From positions 1 to 64,000 of the forward strand of contig CAWJJO010000022.1 of assembly GCA_963843285.1 (NCBI GenBank): a stretch of 64,000 nucleotides of DNA. Reading direction: 5' to 3'. Positions within the stretch are counted from its first letter, which is position 1. Each line of letters opens with the position of its first letter. The DNA is from CAZDDB01 sp963843285. Its GTDB lineage: Bacteria; Acidobacteriota; HRBIN11; JAKEFK01. The notes beneath the pieces were generated by a model. It saw only the letters and a list, made by a program, of their open reading frames with translations, had not been told where the DNA came from and did not search any database. Shown one piece after another: positions 26,004-33,754 of this stretch. Made by a program: the position numbers and the translations under genes.

Positions 26004-26774
26004 TCATCGCAGAAGATCACGTCGAAGAGAGAGTCCACCATCATAAACAATGATCTGGCCGGTCATATAAAGATCCGGCTCTAAAAGGAATACGGTAAGA
26101 TTGGCAATCCCGGATGCGTCTCCGTATCTGGGAATAATCTTTTGCTTCAGATACGGTTCGTACTTTCCCTTTCGAATGCTTTCTTCCGCCATCCCCGCTT
26201 GATTTACCCCCGGAGCAATCACGTTGATCCGGATGAATGGATCGCCGCCAAAATCTTTCGCCAGGATCCTGGCGCCATGAGCGAGCGCGGCCTTCGCTGC
26301 TCCATAATAGAGTGATCCTTCATATGGATAGGTGCCCTGTCCGGAAGAAAACAGCACAATCGCTCCGGAGCGCCCTGCATCTTTCAAATGTAAAGAAAAC
26401 TGTTTGGCGCTGTGAAGAGGAGCCGATGCATTCTTTAGAAAAGAATCCTGCATATGACTGATTTGTGCCTTCTGCCAATCCACGCGTGCAGGATCTCCGA
26501 TTAGATTTACCAGCGCGTAAGGTTCTTTTTCCTGCTCAAAAAAGATGTCGGTTGCATCGCTGATCTCATCCGCTTTTGTAAAGTCACAGCGATAAAATGT
26601 AAACTTCGCTTTACATCCCTTGAGTTTGCTCTTGAGTTGATCCTGGCGGTCATCGTCCTTTCGATGCACCAGCATCAGGGAACACGGAAACGCTGCCAAC
26701 GTCCGGACGATAGCCTCTCCAAGGCCGCCTGTCGCACCGGCGATGAGTATTGACTTTCCGCTGATTCCGTTCAT
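26004..26774 (-). CDS. Short-chain dehydrogenase/reductase
   Basis: NAD(P)-dependent SDR of 256 residues. The nucleotide site is GATGGLGEA (residues 13-21), the catalytic pair is YYGAAKAAL and the active-site serine region is VLFSSGQGTY. GQIIVYDGGLSLR at the end is typical of classical SDRs. A basic residue run after the second strand (HRKDDDR) hints at NADPH. The substrate is unknown. It sits 16 bases before the transglycosylase gene, so co-transcription is likely, though no shared pathway is evident. Confidence 0.88.
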   Translation of the reverse strand: MNGISGKSILIAGATGGLGEAIVRTLAAFPCSLMLVHRKDDDRQDQLKSKLKGCKAKFTFYRCDFTKADEISDATDIFFEQEKEPYALVNLIGDPARVDWQKAQISHMQDSFLKNASAPLHSAKQFSLHLKDAGRSGAIVLFSSGQGTYPYEGSLYYGAAKAALAHGARILAKDFGGDPFIRINVIAPGVNQAGMAEESIRKGKYEPYLKQKIIPRYGDASGIANLTVFLLEPDLYMTGQIIVYDGGLSLRRDLLR

Positions 26775-26811
26775 TGCTAAGCAATGATTGAATCACAAAG
26801 CGAGTGATTGT

Positions 26812-26838
26812 GGTAGGGGCGATCCTTGTGGTCGCCCT
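26812..26838. repeat. GGTAGGGGCGA...TCGCCC dispersed repeat (family B)
   Basis: GGTAGGGGCGATCCTTGTGG followed by TCGCCCT, nearly identical to 33632-33660. It lies between the PDZ and SDR genes. Confidence 0.65.
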
Positions 26839-26844
26839 CATATC

Positions 26845-27747
26845 CTACGTGGATTCTTTTTTCATTTTCTCCAGTTCTTTCTTAATTTTTTCCATCTCCG
26901 GTTTCAAATTCTTTTCCATCTCTTCCTTCATATCTTCCAACTGCTGCTTCATTTCTTCCATATCGAAATGAATTTCAGGCATTTCTTCCAATTCTCTTAG
27001 ATGCGGAATTTCGGGAAGTTCCTCGATGTTCGGAAGTGTTCTCCTTTCCGGTTGTGCCATGATCTGTTGTTCCTTGCCATGGCGCAGGACAGTTAGTTTT
27101 GCAGAAGCACCTTCTTCCAGTTCTCTCAATCCATCGCGCAACTGATCAGGAGTCGTCGTCTTCTTCCCGTTGAAGGAAGTAATGACATCGCCTGCTTTCA
27201 GTCCTGCTTTTTCTGCCGGACTGTCTTTTTCCACCCGAGTAACCAGGACACCCGCATCCGGGGCTGTTTGGAAGTATGCGGCAAGATCCGGATTGAGCTC
27301 CTGAAGGTCTACGCCCAGGTAGCTTCTGCTAAAACCATGAACCCATTTCATAGTTGTACGCTTGTCTGGAGTCGCCTGGACTGTGATTTGTTTTCCGTCA
27401 CGGAGCAAATCGATCGAGACATTCTTTTCTTCATCGAGTCTCTTTAGATATCGGCGGACATCACTCGCGTTTGAGATCTCTACGCCATCAATCTTTAGGA
27501 GAATGTCTCCTTCTTTAATTCCGGCTTTCTCTGCCGCACTGTCTTCGATGACTTCTTTTACTTCGACCCCTTTTGCATTGGAAGATTCGTCGGACAGGAC
27601 TACTCCTAACCGGTATCCACCAAGTGAGAAGGTCCGCACTTTCTCCGGCATTTTTACGACAATATCGCGGTCCGGTTCCGTCAGCGCCCAGCCTGCAATC
27701 AGTGCCAGGACCAGCGCCGGCAGGAGAATAAACAGAGCTTTCTTCAT
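26845..27747 (-). CDS. Double-PDZ periplasmic protein with charged coiled-coil tail
   Basis: Exported protein of 300 residues. An N-terminal hydrophobic segment (about 5-22) serves as signal or anchor. Two PDZ domains follow, about 45-130 (KAGIKEGDILLKIDGVEI) and 140-232 (KAGLKAGDVITSFNGKK). The last ~60 residues are Glu/Lys/Met-rich and predicted to form a coiled coil. It lacks a protease domain, so it is a DegP-like adaptor or scaffold rather than a protease. ATG 27747 has a GGAGG ribosome site. Confidence 0.85.
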   Translation of the reverse strand: MKKALFILLPALVLALIAGWALTEPDRDIVVKMPEKVRTFSLGGYRLGVVLSDESSNAKGVEVKEVIEDSAAEKAGIKEGDILLKIDGVEISNASDVRRYLKRLDEEKNVSIDLLRDGKQITVQATPDKRTTMKWVHGFSRSYLGVDLQELNPDLAAYFQTAPDAGVLVTRVEKDSPAEKAGLKAGDVITSFNGKKTTTPDQLRDGLRELEEGASAKLTVLRHGKEQQIMAQPERRTLPNIEELPEIPHLRELEEMPEIHFDMEEMKQQLEDMKEEMEKNLKPEMEKIKKELEKMKKEST

Positions 27748-27824
27748 ATTGCCTCCATACTTATCCCATTTGACTACGCTGGAGTGAATTTGGACGTAGA
27801 ACAGTTTTGGATACCGTGGGTTGT

Positions 27825-27894
27825 GGAGCCGCGGGCCTCCGTGCCCGCAACAAGTGTTGAATCACATAATTGGCGGGCAGGGACGCCCGCCAGC
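27825..27894. repeat. Two-hairpin dispersed repeat (family A)
   Basis: GGAG, a GCGGGCCTCCGTGCCCGC hairpin, a linker with TGAATCACATAAT and a GGCGGGCAGGGACGCCCGCC hairpin. It is the closest relative of 22424-22497. It sits between divergent genes. Confidence 0.75.
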
Positions 27895-27903
27895 TTTCAA
27901 GCT

Positions 27904-27944
27904 GATGTTGATTTGATTTTTGATATTTAATTTTTGATATTTGT
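27904..27944. repeat. TTTTTGATATTT-type AT-rich repeat (family D)
   Basis: Near-tandem TTGATTTTTGATATTTAATT units directly before the ferredoxin-MBL gene. Related runs flank 62721-62844. Confidence 0.6.
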
Positions 27945-27948
27945 AAGG

Positions 27949-28812
27949 ATGGCACTTCAGAAGTTCAGGCGTCCCGAGAATGTAGAAGGCGATTTCTACG
28001 TGGACAGCAGTTGCATTGATTGCGATCTTTGCCGCCAGATTGCGCCCGGCTCCTTCGCCAGCGCGGGGGAACAATCCGCGGTTTACCTGCAGCCTGATAC
28101 CCCGGCGCTAGAGTTGCAGTCGCTCAAGGCGTTGGTCACATGTCCAACCGCTTCGATCGGAACCGTGAGCAAACGCTCCGCTCGGGAAGCTGCAGCCGTT
28201 TATCCGGAAAAGATTGATGGCGAAGTACACTTTTGCGGATTTGCCTCGGAATCTTCGTACGGCGCTTCAAGCTACTTCATCGTGCGCCCCGAACGGGGAA
28301 ACATTCTTGTGGACTCACCACGATACGCTTCCTCTCTTGCTCGCAGAATCGAAGAGCTTGGAGGAATCCACACCATCCTGCTGACGCACCGCGATGACGT
28401 CGCAGATCATGAGAAATGGGCTGATCGATTTGGCGCCGCGCGGGTCATGCATGTGGACGACGCCGGTCGATTGAGGCCGAAACTGGAGCGAGTGCTGGAA
28501 GGAAGTGATCCGGTTTCGCTGGAGGAGGATTTGCTTGCGATTCCTACTCCGGGCCATACACGCGGTCACCTGGTGTTTCTATATCGCAACCGGTATCTCT
28601 TCACAGGAGATCACCTATGGTGGTCGGAACGTCACGGATCGCTTTATGCATCGCGGAGTGTTTGCTGGTATTCGTGGCCTGAACAGGTGCGATCCGTTGA
28701 AAAACTGCGAAGCTATAATTTTGAGTGGGTGTTGCCAGGCCACGGACGACGCACGCATGGAAGCGCCGCTGAGATGCAGGAGTCTTTGACGAAATTTCTG
28801 GGTCGTCTGTAG
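27949..28812 (+). CDS. Ferredoxin/metallo-beta-lactamase fusion protein
   Basis: A 287-residue fusion. Residues 1-75 form a single [4Fe-4S] ferredoxin domain (CIDCDLC at about 18-24 with the fourth cysteine in VTCPTASIG). Residues 90-285 form a metallo-beta-lactamase fold in which the usual HxHxDH is THRDDVADH, followed by TPGHTRGHLVF, LFTGDHLW and VLPGHG. The HRDDVADH variant and this domain order are also known from cyanobacterial and plant proteins of unproven function. The ATG at 27949 is preferred over an upstream TTG in the AT-rich repeat. A redox-coupled hydrolase or persulfide enzyme is a guess only. Confidence 0.88.
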   Translation: MALQKFRRPENVEGDFYVDSSCIDCDLCRQIAPGSFASAGEQSAVYLQPDTPALELQSLKALVTCPTASIGTVSKRSAREAAAVYPEKIDGEVHFCGFASESSYGASSYFIVRPERGNILVDSPRYASSLARRIEELGGIHTILLTHRDDVADHEKWADRFGAARVMHVDDAGRLRPKLERVLEGSDPVSLEEDLLAIPTPGHTRGHLVFLYRNRYLFTGDHLWWSERHGSLYASRSVCWYSWPEQVRSVEKLRSYNFEWVLPGHGRRTHGSAAEMQESLTKFLGRL

Positions 28813-29835
28813 CCTCAGGATTATTCTTGCTTTTGTGACTGGGTCTGCGGTTGAGTTTGAGTCTGCGGCTGCGTTTGTGTTTGCGTTTGTGGCTGTGTCT
28901 GAGGCTGCGTCTGTGTTTGAGATTGTGGGCTGGGTCTGAGGCTGTGTCTGTGTTGGCTTCTGCGACCGGGGCGGCGTTTGTGTTTGTGATTGAGGTTGCG
29001 TCTGGGGCTGCACCTGAATCCGTGGCGGTTGTCCAGGAAGCCGGAATCCTGCGTTTTCGAAAATCCTTTTGGCAATGGTGGACTGGAGCGTCTCCAGAAA
29101 TAATTTGGCGATCTTTGGATTCTTGCTTTTCGTGATCATTCCGGCGAAATATTCCGTTTCTGGAATTTCACTGGACGGTACGACCCAGACCACCCTTAGC
29201 TCTTTCGCGGATGCAGCGTCAGTTCCGTACATAAAAGTCCACTGGGCGTCATTTGCTTTCAGCAACTTCAGAGCAGCAGGGATGTTCTTTGTGCCGGTAG
29301 TCCTATTCTTTAAGGCTTCGGTCACTCCGGTCTTATCCAGATATGCGCGGCACTGTTTGCCAAAGTTTGTTTTTAGTGGCGGAAGCGCCGCTTTATTGAC
29401 AGATTCTGCAGCAAGGTCTTTTGGTTGCTTTACTTCAAGCGGGGAAGTTGCGAGGGCAACAATCACAACTCCATCGGAGAAAAGTAAATGCTGCGTGTTT
29501 TTGCTGACGTATCCCTGTTTGATCAAGCGTTCCATTTCTTCTTTGCTGCTACTGATGACAACGTCCAGTGGCGCTCCTTGCTTTAGATTTTGTGCAAGAT
29601 CACGGGAACGGCCGACCGTAGGCACAAACTTCCAGGGGGAATTAGACTTTTCAAATAGTCCGGAGATTTCGTGAATCGGGGTCTTCAGATTGGGAGGGAC
29701 GAAAACCTGAAGCTCATTTTGAGCTGCAGCAATGGATGCAAACAGCACTGCCAGAGCAGTGAGAATCAGGCAGGCTGGAAGCCTGCGCTCCATGTGTAAG
29801 GCGAATCGCTTAATCCGATTCGGCGATAGCGGCAT
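28615..29835 (-). CDS. ModA-like periplasmic binding protein, C-terminus probably frameshifted
   Basis: Exported binding protein of the molybdate-binding (ModA) fold: LQVFVPPNLKTPIHEISGLFEKSN, GRSRDLAQNLKQGAPLDVVISSSKEEMERLIKQG and an AALKLLKANDAQWTFMYGTDAA segment. After about residue 275 comes a Gln/Pro/Thr-rich low-complexity tail. The frame as given runs to 28615 through sequence antisense to the ferredoxin-MBL gene. One base fewer at the GGG at 28927-28929 would restore a PQTQ-repeat tail ending at a stop at 28821, which I think is the true end. Start is uncertain: M at 29835 overlaps the SRPBCC stop, while M at 29793 begins MERRLPACL, encoded by a dispersed repeat. The ligand is unknown, and no permease or ATPase is adjacent. 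Confidence 0.75.
   Translation of the reverse strand: MPLSPNRIKRFALHMERRLPACLILTALAVLFASIAAAQNELQVFVPPNLKTPIHEISGLFEKSNSPWKFVPTVGRSRDLAQNLKQGAPLDVVISSSKEEMERLIKQGYVSKNTQHLLFSDGVVIVALATSPLEVKQPKDLAAESVNKAALPPLKTNFGKQCRAYLDKTGVTEALKNRTTGTKNIPAALKLLKANDAQWTFMYGTDAASAKELRVVWVVPSSEIPETEYFAGMITKSKNPKIAKLFLETLQSTIAKRIFENAGFRLPGQPPRIQVQPQTQPQSQTQTPPRSQKPTQTQPQTQPTISNTDAASDTATNANTNAAADSNSTADPVTKARIILRLQTTQKFRQRLLHLSGASMRASSVAWQHPLKIIASQFFNGSHLFRPRIPANTPRCIKRSVTFRPP
28927..28929 (-). other. Probable one-base insertion in the PQTQ tail
   Basis: Around this CCC (minus strand) the frame changes from QTQPQTQ to unrelated residues. The alternative frame downstream reads QSQTQTQPQTQPQTQ and ends cleanly at 28821, so the same repeat continues in another frame. 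Confidence 0.65.
29768..29792 (-). repeat. Single-hairpin repeat in the ModA-like signal sequence (family A)
   Basis: GCAGGCT and AGCCTGC arms (29770-29776 and 29780-29786) followed by GCTCC. In frame on the minus strand it encodes MERRLPACL, the start of the signal peptide. Confidence 0.7.
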
Positions 29836-30247
29836 GAGCTTTCGATAGTTTATCCAGATTTTTCGTAAACAACGTTTCCGCCAGATCGCCGATCAACATC
29901 GCGGCCATCCCGCCGAGCTTTACATCCATATGCGTCTTTACCAGCGTTCCATCGGCTGCTGCTTCGAATGTTGTGGTCCGCACGGATCCCTCCATGGCCC
30001 CTGCCCGAAATTCGCGGACGTAGCGGTCGGGAGGCTCCAGAGTTGTATGAATCGTTGCTTGTTGCTTGCCGGCAATCGTCTTGATCACTTCCTCGGTATC
30101 CACAACATTTCCTTGCCGGGTCGCAGTGAGGCTATCGTAGATTTCCGGATAGAGTTCAGCGAAATGTTCAAAATCGGACCAGACCTGGAAAACTTTTTCG
30201 ACCGGAGCTTTCACCAGGATTTCATGATTGACCTGAAATTGTTTCAT
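29810..30247 (-). CDS. SRPBCC-fold protein (polyketide cyclase/START-like)
   Basis: Soluble 145-residue protein of the SRPBCC ligand-binding fold: VNHEILVKAPVEKVFQVWSDFEHFAELYPEIYDS at the start and a late helix around GDLAETLFTKNLDKL. ATG 30247 overlaps the upstream stop as ATGA and has AAGGAAG behind it, so it is translationally coupled to the ATP-grasp gene; the longer open frame upstream belongs to that gene. The fold binds a hydrophobic ligand, consistent with handling a pathway intermediate. Confidence 0.85.
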   Translation of the reverse strand: MKQFQVNHEILVKAPVEKVFQVWSDFEHFAELYPEIYDSLTATRQGNVVDTEEVIKTIAGKQQATIHTTLEPPDRYVREFRAGAMEGSVRTTTFEAAADGTLVKTHMDVKLGGMAAMLIGDLAETLFTKNLDKLSKAHAAIAESD

Positions 30248-31598
30248 GACTTCCTTGTAACTATGAAGCTCGGAACGGTGGAGCCGCCCCCTGCCGTCAC
30301 ATTCAGAAGCGAAGCGGAGGATAGCCGGGTGAGACAACCCCGGACAGACGTTCCCATAAAGATGAAGGGATCGGCGTCCACGAACAGCTCGTGAAACCCC
30401 AGTTTCCCTTCTGAAAAAACGGGGAACCGGTCCGTCGCAATGTGGACCTTTTCCTGCACAATCGTAGGCGCGTTCAATCCGTCCCGGATGGCCCGCTCCC
30501 ATTCTTCAGAAGACGCTTCCCATCCGAGAACCACGCCTTTTCCGCCGTAAGCGTCGTTTGGTTTGATGACAAGCCGATCGCGCCGGTCCCGGATCCAGTC
30601 TAGCAATTCAATAGTACTATCTTTATAGTATGATTTCCGGTCTGCAATGACCCGCGTCCAGGGGATATGGGCGCTGATGGCCTGGCTTTCTTCCGGTGAA
30701 AAGAGATGCCGGTTGGCTTCGTCGCTGATAAAAGCAAGACTGCACTTCTTGTAAAGCAACAACGCCTGGAAAGAGTTGGAGATGCACACGGCCCGATCGC
30801 GCAAAGCCTGGAAAATATGGTTGTTGGTTCCCATTCTCTCGTAGAGTTCCTGGCCCAGGACGCGTTTGTAAATCAGGTCGACACGGAAATCTCCCTCATA
30901 CAGTTTTCCATTCCGGTATTCCATTCTTCTGGGATCGGTCAGAATCGTCCGGACTCCGTGCGCCTCAAACCATTCCTGGCAAAGACGGTGTTCATTGCGG
31001 GTCGGCACATCATCCCAGTCCGCGATGGCAATTTGCGGCGGCTGTGCCGGTTTTTGACCGAGCCACTGTGTGTATGTTTCCAGAAGAGCATCGAGAAGAT
31101 GGTCGCGTACGGCGAGGGGCTTCGCTTCATATCTCTTCTGAAATTCTTTCATCAGTGGCAAATCCAGGAAGGTGTCGGCCAGCACATCTTCATATGCCAT
31201 CCCGGCAGGCGTTTCTGCGTTGTATTCGATAAATTGCAGTGAATCATGATCCAGACTGTAGAAGGAATCCAGCCGGGAAGTGGACCACGGGATCTGTCCG
31301 CGGTTCAATTGCATCATTTCTTCTTCCCACGGTTCCAGGAAGAATTGCTTGCGCAGATTGGCGTCCGCCATGCAGGCATTGTGGGCTTTTGCGAATGCCT
31401 GGAGCACCAGTTCGGTTTCTTTTTTCAGGTACCCAAACTGATCTTCTGTAAAAGTCGCGGACGAAGCACCGTGCAGAGAGCGCGATCGCCAAAGAAGAGT
31501 TTTCTCTCCTTCAGCATCGATTCCAACAGCACATAGGTTTCTGCTGCTTTCTGATCGTTCAGCAGGCTGTGATAGTATTCGATTGCTTCTTGTTTCAT
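30244..31598 (-). CDS. Circularly permuted type-2 ATP-grasp protein, split by a frameshift
   Basis: A probable amide- or peptide-bond-forming ligase. The main part (30244 to about 31450) has STSRLDSFYSLDHDSLQFIEYNAETPAG, typical of this family, then DWDDVPTRNEH, RLVIKPNDAYGGKGVVLG (ATP loop) and FHELFVDADPF. The expected N-terminus is present in another frame: MKQEAIEYYHSLLNDQKAAE through LCTVLRPRL, from ATG 31598, which overlaps the preceding ATP-grasp stop by one base. Adding one base at the AAAA at 31450-31453 joins this to FTEDQFGYLKKETELVLQAF and yields about 451 residues. Either the gene is broken or the assembly lacks a base. The remaining intact frame alone would start near 31407. Confidence 0.8.
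31450..31453 (-). other. Probable one-base deletion in the circularly permuted ATP-grasp gene
   Basis: The TTTT (minus strand) joins RPRL in one frame to FTEDQFGY in another. A fifth T would restore one continuous protein. Confidence 0.65.
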
Positions 31599-32533
31599 CA
31601 CTTGCCGAGGGTCAGGTTGTACCAGGCGTACCTTTCGCCGGTGACGCGATCGCTTTTCGCGAGACGAATACAGAGATCCGCCATCTTCGTTACTACCCAT
31701 TCGAAATAGAACGGGGTAATGGAATTGACATCGAAATCGGGCGCGGGATTCATGAAATCGATCGCGTAGGGAATTCCATCGCGGACTGCGAATTCTACTG
31801 TATTCATGTCGTATCCGAATGCCTGACAAATTTTCCTGGCCTCATCCACGACACGTTTTCCAAGGTCCGGAGACATGTGCTCATGTTCCACGTAGTACTT
31901 GCGCTCTTTGGGGCTGTATTTGATCGGCATGATTTCTTCACGTCCGATACAGACACAGCGAATATAGTCTGTCCAATCGATAAACTCCTGAACAATCATC
32001 GTGAGCTGTCCCGATTGGTCGTAGCGATAGATCAATTCATCAGTGGAGTGAACGATATATACTTCTTTCCATCCGCCGCCGTGCGCATCTTTCAGGACCA
32101 TCGGCAACCCGATGTAGTCGGTGATCGCCTTCCAATCGAGCGGGAAGACCAGGTTTCGGAGGCTTTTGTTTCTGTCAATTCCAGGAATGTAGTCTTTGTT
32201 CGGCAGCACGATCGTTTTAGGAGAGGCGAGACCGAGTTTTGAAATCAGAGAAGCGCCGAAAAATTTATCATCGGAAGTCCACATAAACGGATCGTTGATG
32301 ACCATGGCTCCCTGTAAAACAGCATTCTTAAGAAACGACCGATAATAAGGAACTTCGTGGGAGATGCGATCGACGATGACACGATAGGGCGAGGGAGCGT
32401 TCATTTCGGTTCCGCCCAGCTGAAGAAATTCTGCAATCACTCCCGCCTCGCGCTTTGCTACTTCTTCGATAAATGCGGGAGGCCATGACCATTCCATGCC
32501 TGTTAAAATTCCGATTTTGAGAGGTTCTGCCAT
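31598..32533 (-). CDS. RimK-like ATP-grasp ligase
   Basis: ATP-grasp carboxylate-amine ligase of 311 residues. ATP-binding lysine and glycine loop VLKDAHGGGWKEVYIV, then VQEFIDWTDYIRC, and the metal-binding end TVEFAVRDGIPYAIDFMNPAPDFD. The N-terminus MAEPLKIGILTGMEWSWPPAF is a Rossmann-like lobe. It has a good AGGAGC ribosome site and sits 30 bases after an esterase gene and 1-base-overlapped with a second ATP-grasp. Paired ATP-grasps like these usually join amino acids or amino-acid-like units; the substrates are unknown. Confidence 0.87.
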   Translation of the reverse strand: MAEPLKIGILTGMEWSWPPAFIEEVAKREAGVIAEFLQLGGTEMNAPSPYRVIVDRISHEVPYYRSFLKNAVLQGAMVINDPFMWTSDDKFFGASLISKLGLASPKTIVLPNKDYIPGIDRNKSLRNLVFPLDWKAITDYIGLPMVLKDAHGGGWKEVYIVHSTDELIYRYDQSGQLTMIVQEFIDWTDYIRCVCIGREEIMPIKYSPKERKYYVEHEHMSPDLGKRVVDEARKICQAFGYDMNTVEFAVRDGIPYAIDFMNPAPDFDVNSITPFYFEWVVTKMADLCIRLAKSDRVTGERYAWYNLTLGK

Positions 32534-32563
32534 TTGAATGCTCCTGTTATTTGCCTGCGGAAA

Positions 32564-33295
32564 TTAAAAAACTCTCGGGATGTACTGTTCCAGCATGACT
32601 CTCCAGGTCGGCCAATCATGCCCCCATTCATAACCCCACATATCGAGGTTATGGTGAATTCCTTTTGACCACAGAGTTTCAGATACACGGCGGGACTGAT
32701 GCGGCGCTTCGTACGCGCCCTGACCTGTGAGGATATGGATGTTGCATCTTCTCAATTGGTCCAGGATATTCGGATCGTTGAGGTTTGGTAGATAATCTAC
32801 GGGGTTGTTGAAATAGATGTTTTCATCGTAGTAACCATCGGCAAAACTGCGAACATCGTATGCCCCGCTCATTGCGATTGTTGCGCGAAAACGGTCCGGA
32901 TGCTTGAGAAGAGTGTTCAGCGCATGAAACGCCCCAAAGCTTGCGCCGCTGGTTGTAATTCCGATTCCCGGTGTGTTGCACTGGCTCTCAATGAAAGGCG
33001 CCACTTCCTGATAGACGTAGGCGTCATAAAACGCTTGCCTGCGAGCTCTTTCCTGCGGATGGACTTGATCGTTCATCCAGCTATGGCGGTTGATACTATC
33101 GATAGAAAACACCTTCACGCGACCGGCTTCAATATGATGTTGAATCGCGTCAATCAAATAAAACCGCTCATACTCTTCGCAATCTGCCGCGGCTGTCGGA
33201 AACATCAGAAGAGGCGGTCCAAAATGTCCATAAACGACAATCGGCATGGTGGTGCCGAGAATCGGACTATGCCAGGAATGATATTCTTTATTCAT
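32564..33295 (-). CDS. Esterase-family alpha/beta hydrolase
   Basis: Cytosolic hydrolase of 243 residues of the esterase-D type. The nucleophile is in SGASFGAFHALN (G-x-S-x-G), the catalytic histidine probably in GYEWGHDWPTWR. The opening MNKEYHSWHSPILGTTMPIVVYGH and the DSINRHSW region match a subfamily often encoded beside ATP-grasp genes. No signal peptide. It follows a GYD gene by 17 bases and precedes the ligase, so it may release or transfer a product of the pathway rather than act as a general esterase. Confidence 0.85.
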   Translation of the reverse strand: MNKEYHSWHSPILGTTMPIVVYGHFGPPLLMFPTAAADCEEYERFYLIDAIQHHIEAGRVKVFSIDSINRHSWMNDQVHPQERARRQAFYDAYVYQEVAPFIESQCNTPGIGITTSGASFGAFHALNTLLKHPDRFRATIAMSGAYDVRSFADGYYDENIYFNNPVDYLPNLNDPNILDQLRRCNIHILTGQGAYEAPHQSRRVSETLWSKGIHHNLDMWGYEWGHDWPTWRVMLEQYIPRVF

Positions 33296-33312
33296 AAGCC
33301 CACCATTCTAGC

Positions 33313-33609
33313 CTAATTCTCTTTCTTTTCAATGGTTTTCAGGAATTCTTCCATGGGGATTGCGGAGAGCGTTTCCGCCCGGAAATTTCCTTTTTGCAGG
33401 ATCAAGGCGCTGATCTTGGCGGCGGTCTTTTCATCGGGCGCGTCAATGACTGCGATGATGTCGTAATCGCCCAAAGTCACGTATGCCTGCACAATCCTGG
33501 CGCCATTTTCTTCCATAACTTGTCTGGCTTCGGCAATCATTCCTGCCATATCCTGGATATTTTGATGGGCTTTTTCCGTAAGTCTGGCTAGTCGAATAAA
33601 CAGCGGCAT
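33313..33609 (-). CDS. GYD-domain protein
   Basis: Small 98-residue alpha/beta protein of the GYD family: MPLFIRLARLTEKAHQNIQD at the start and AYVTLGDYDIIAVIDAPDEKTAAKI, including the GDYD motif. Function of the family is unknown. Start is taken at ATG 33609; another ATG three codons earlier is possible. The upstream open frame is a GC-rich repeat. It is first in the esterase/ATP-grasp set. Confidence 0.8.
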   Translation of the reverse strand: MPLFIRLARLTEKAHQNIQDMAGMIAEARQVMEENGARIVQAYVTLGDYDIIAVIDAPDEKTAAKISALILQKGNFRAETLSAIPMEEFLKTIEKKEN

Positions 33610-33631
33610 GCTCTTCATTGTAACCCAAAAG

Positions 33632-33695
33632 TGGTAGGGGCGACCCTTGTGGTCGCCCCTCTCTGCGAGGGCAGGGACAGGCCCCACCTCTACAG
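33632..33695. repeat. GGTAGGGGCGA...TCGCCCC repeat (family B)
   Basis: GTGGTAGGGGCGACCCTTGT followed by GGTCGCCCC forms a hairpin nearly identical to the one at 26812-26838, followed by a second GC-rich stretch. It lies between divergent genes (GYD and the secreted protein). Confidence 0.65.
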
Positions 33696-33754
33696 GCTTG
33701 CACGAGAGGCATCGGAATGGTTATGCTTACAGATTGATTTTGGGAGCCAGATTT

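Noticed and set aside
28850..28975. GT-rich tandem tract as a CRISPR or satellite
   Set aside because: It is explained by a PQTQ coding tail, apart from the frame break.
29768..29793. Calling the family A repeats terminators
   Set aside because: Most copies have no T-run on either strand, and several lie at gene starts.
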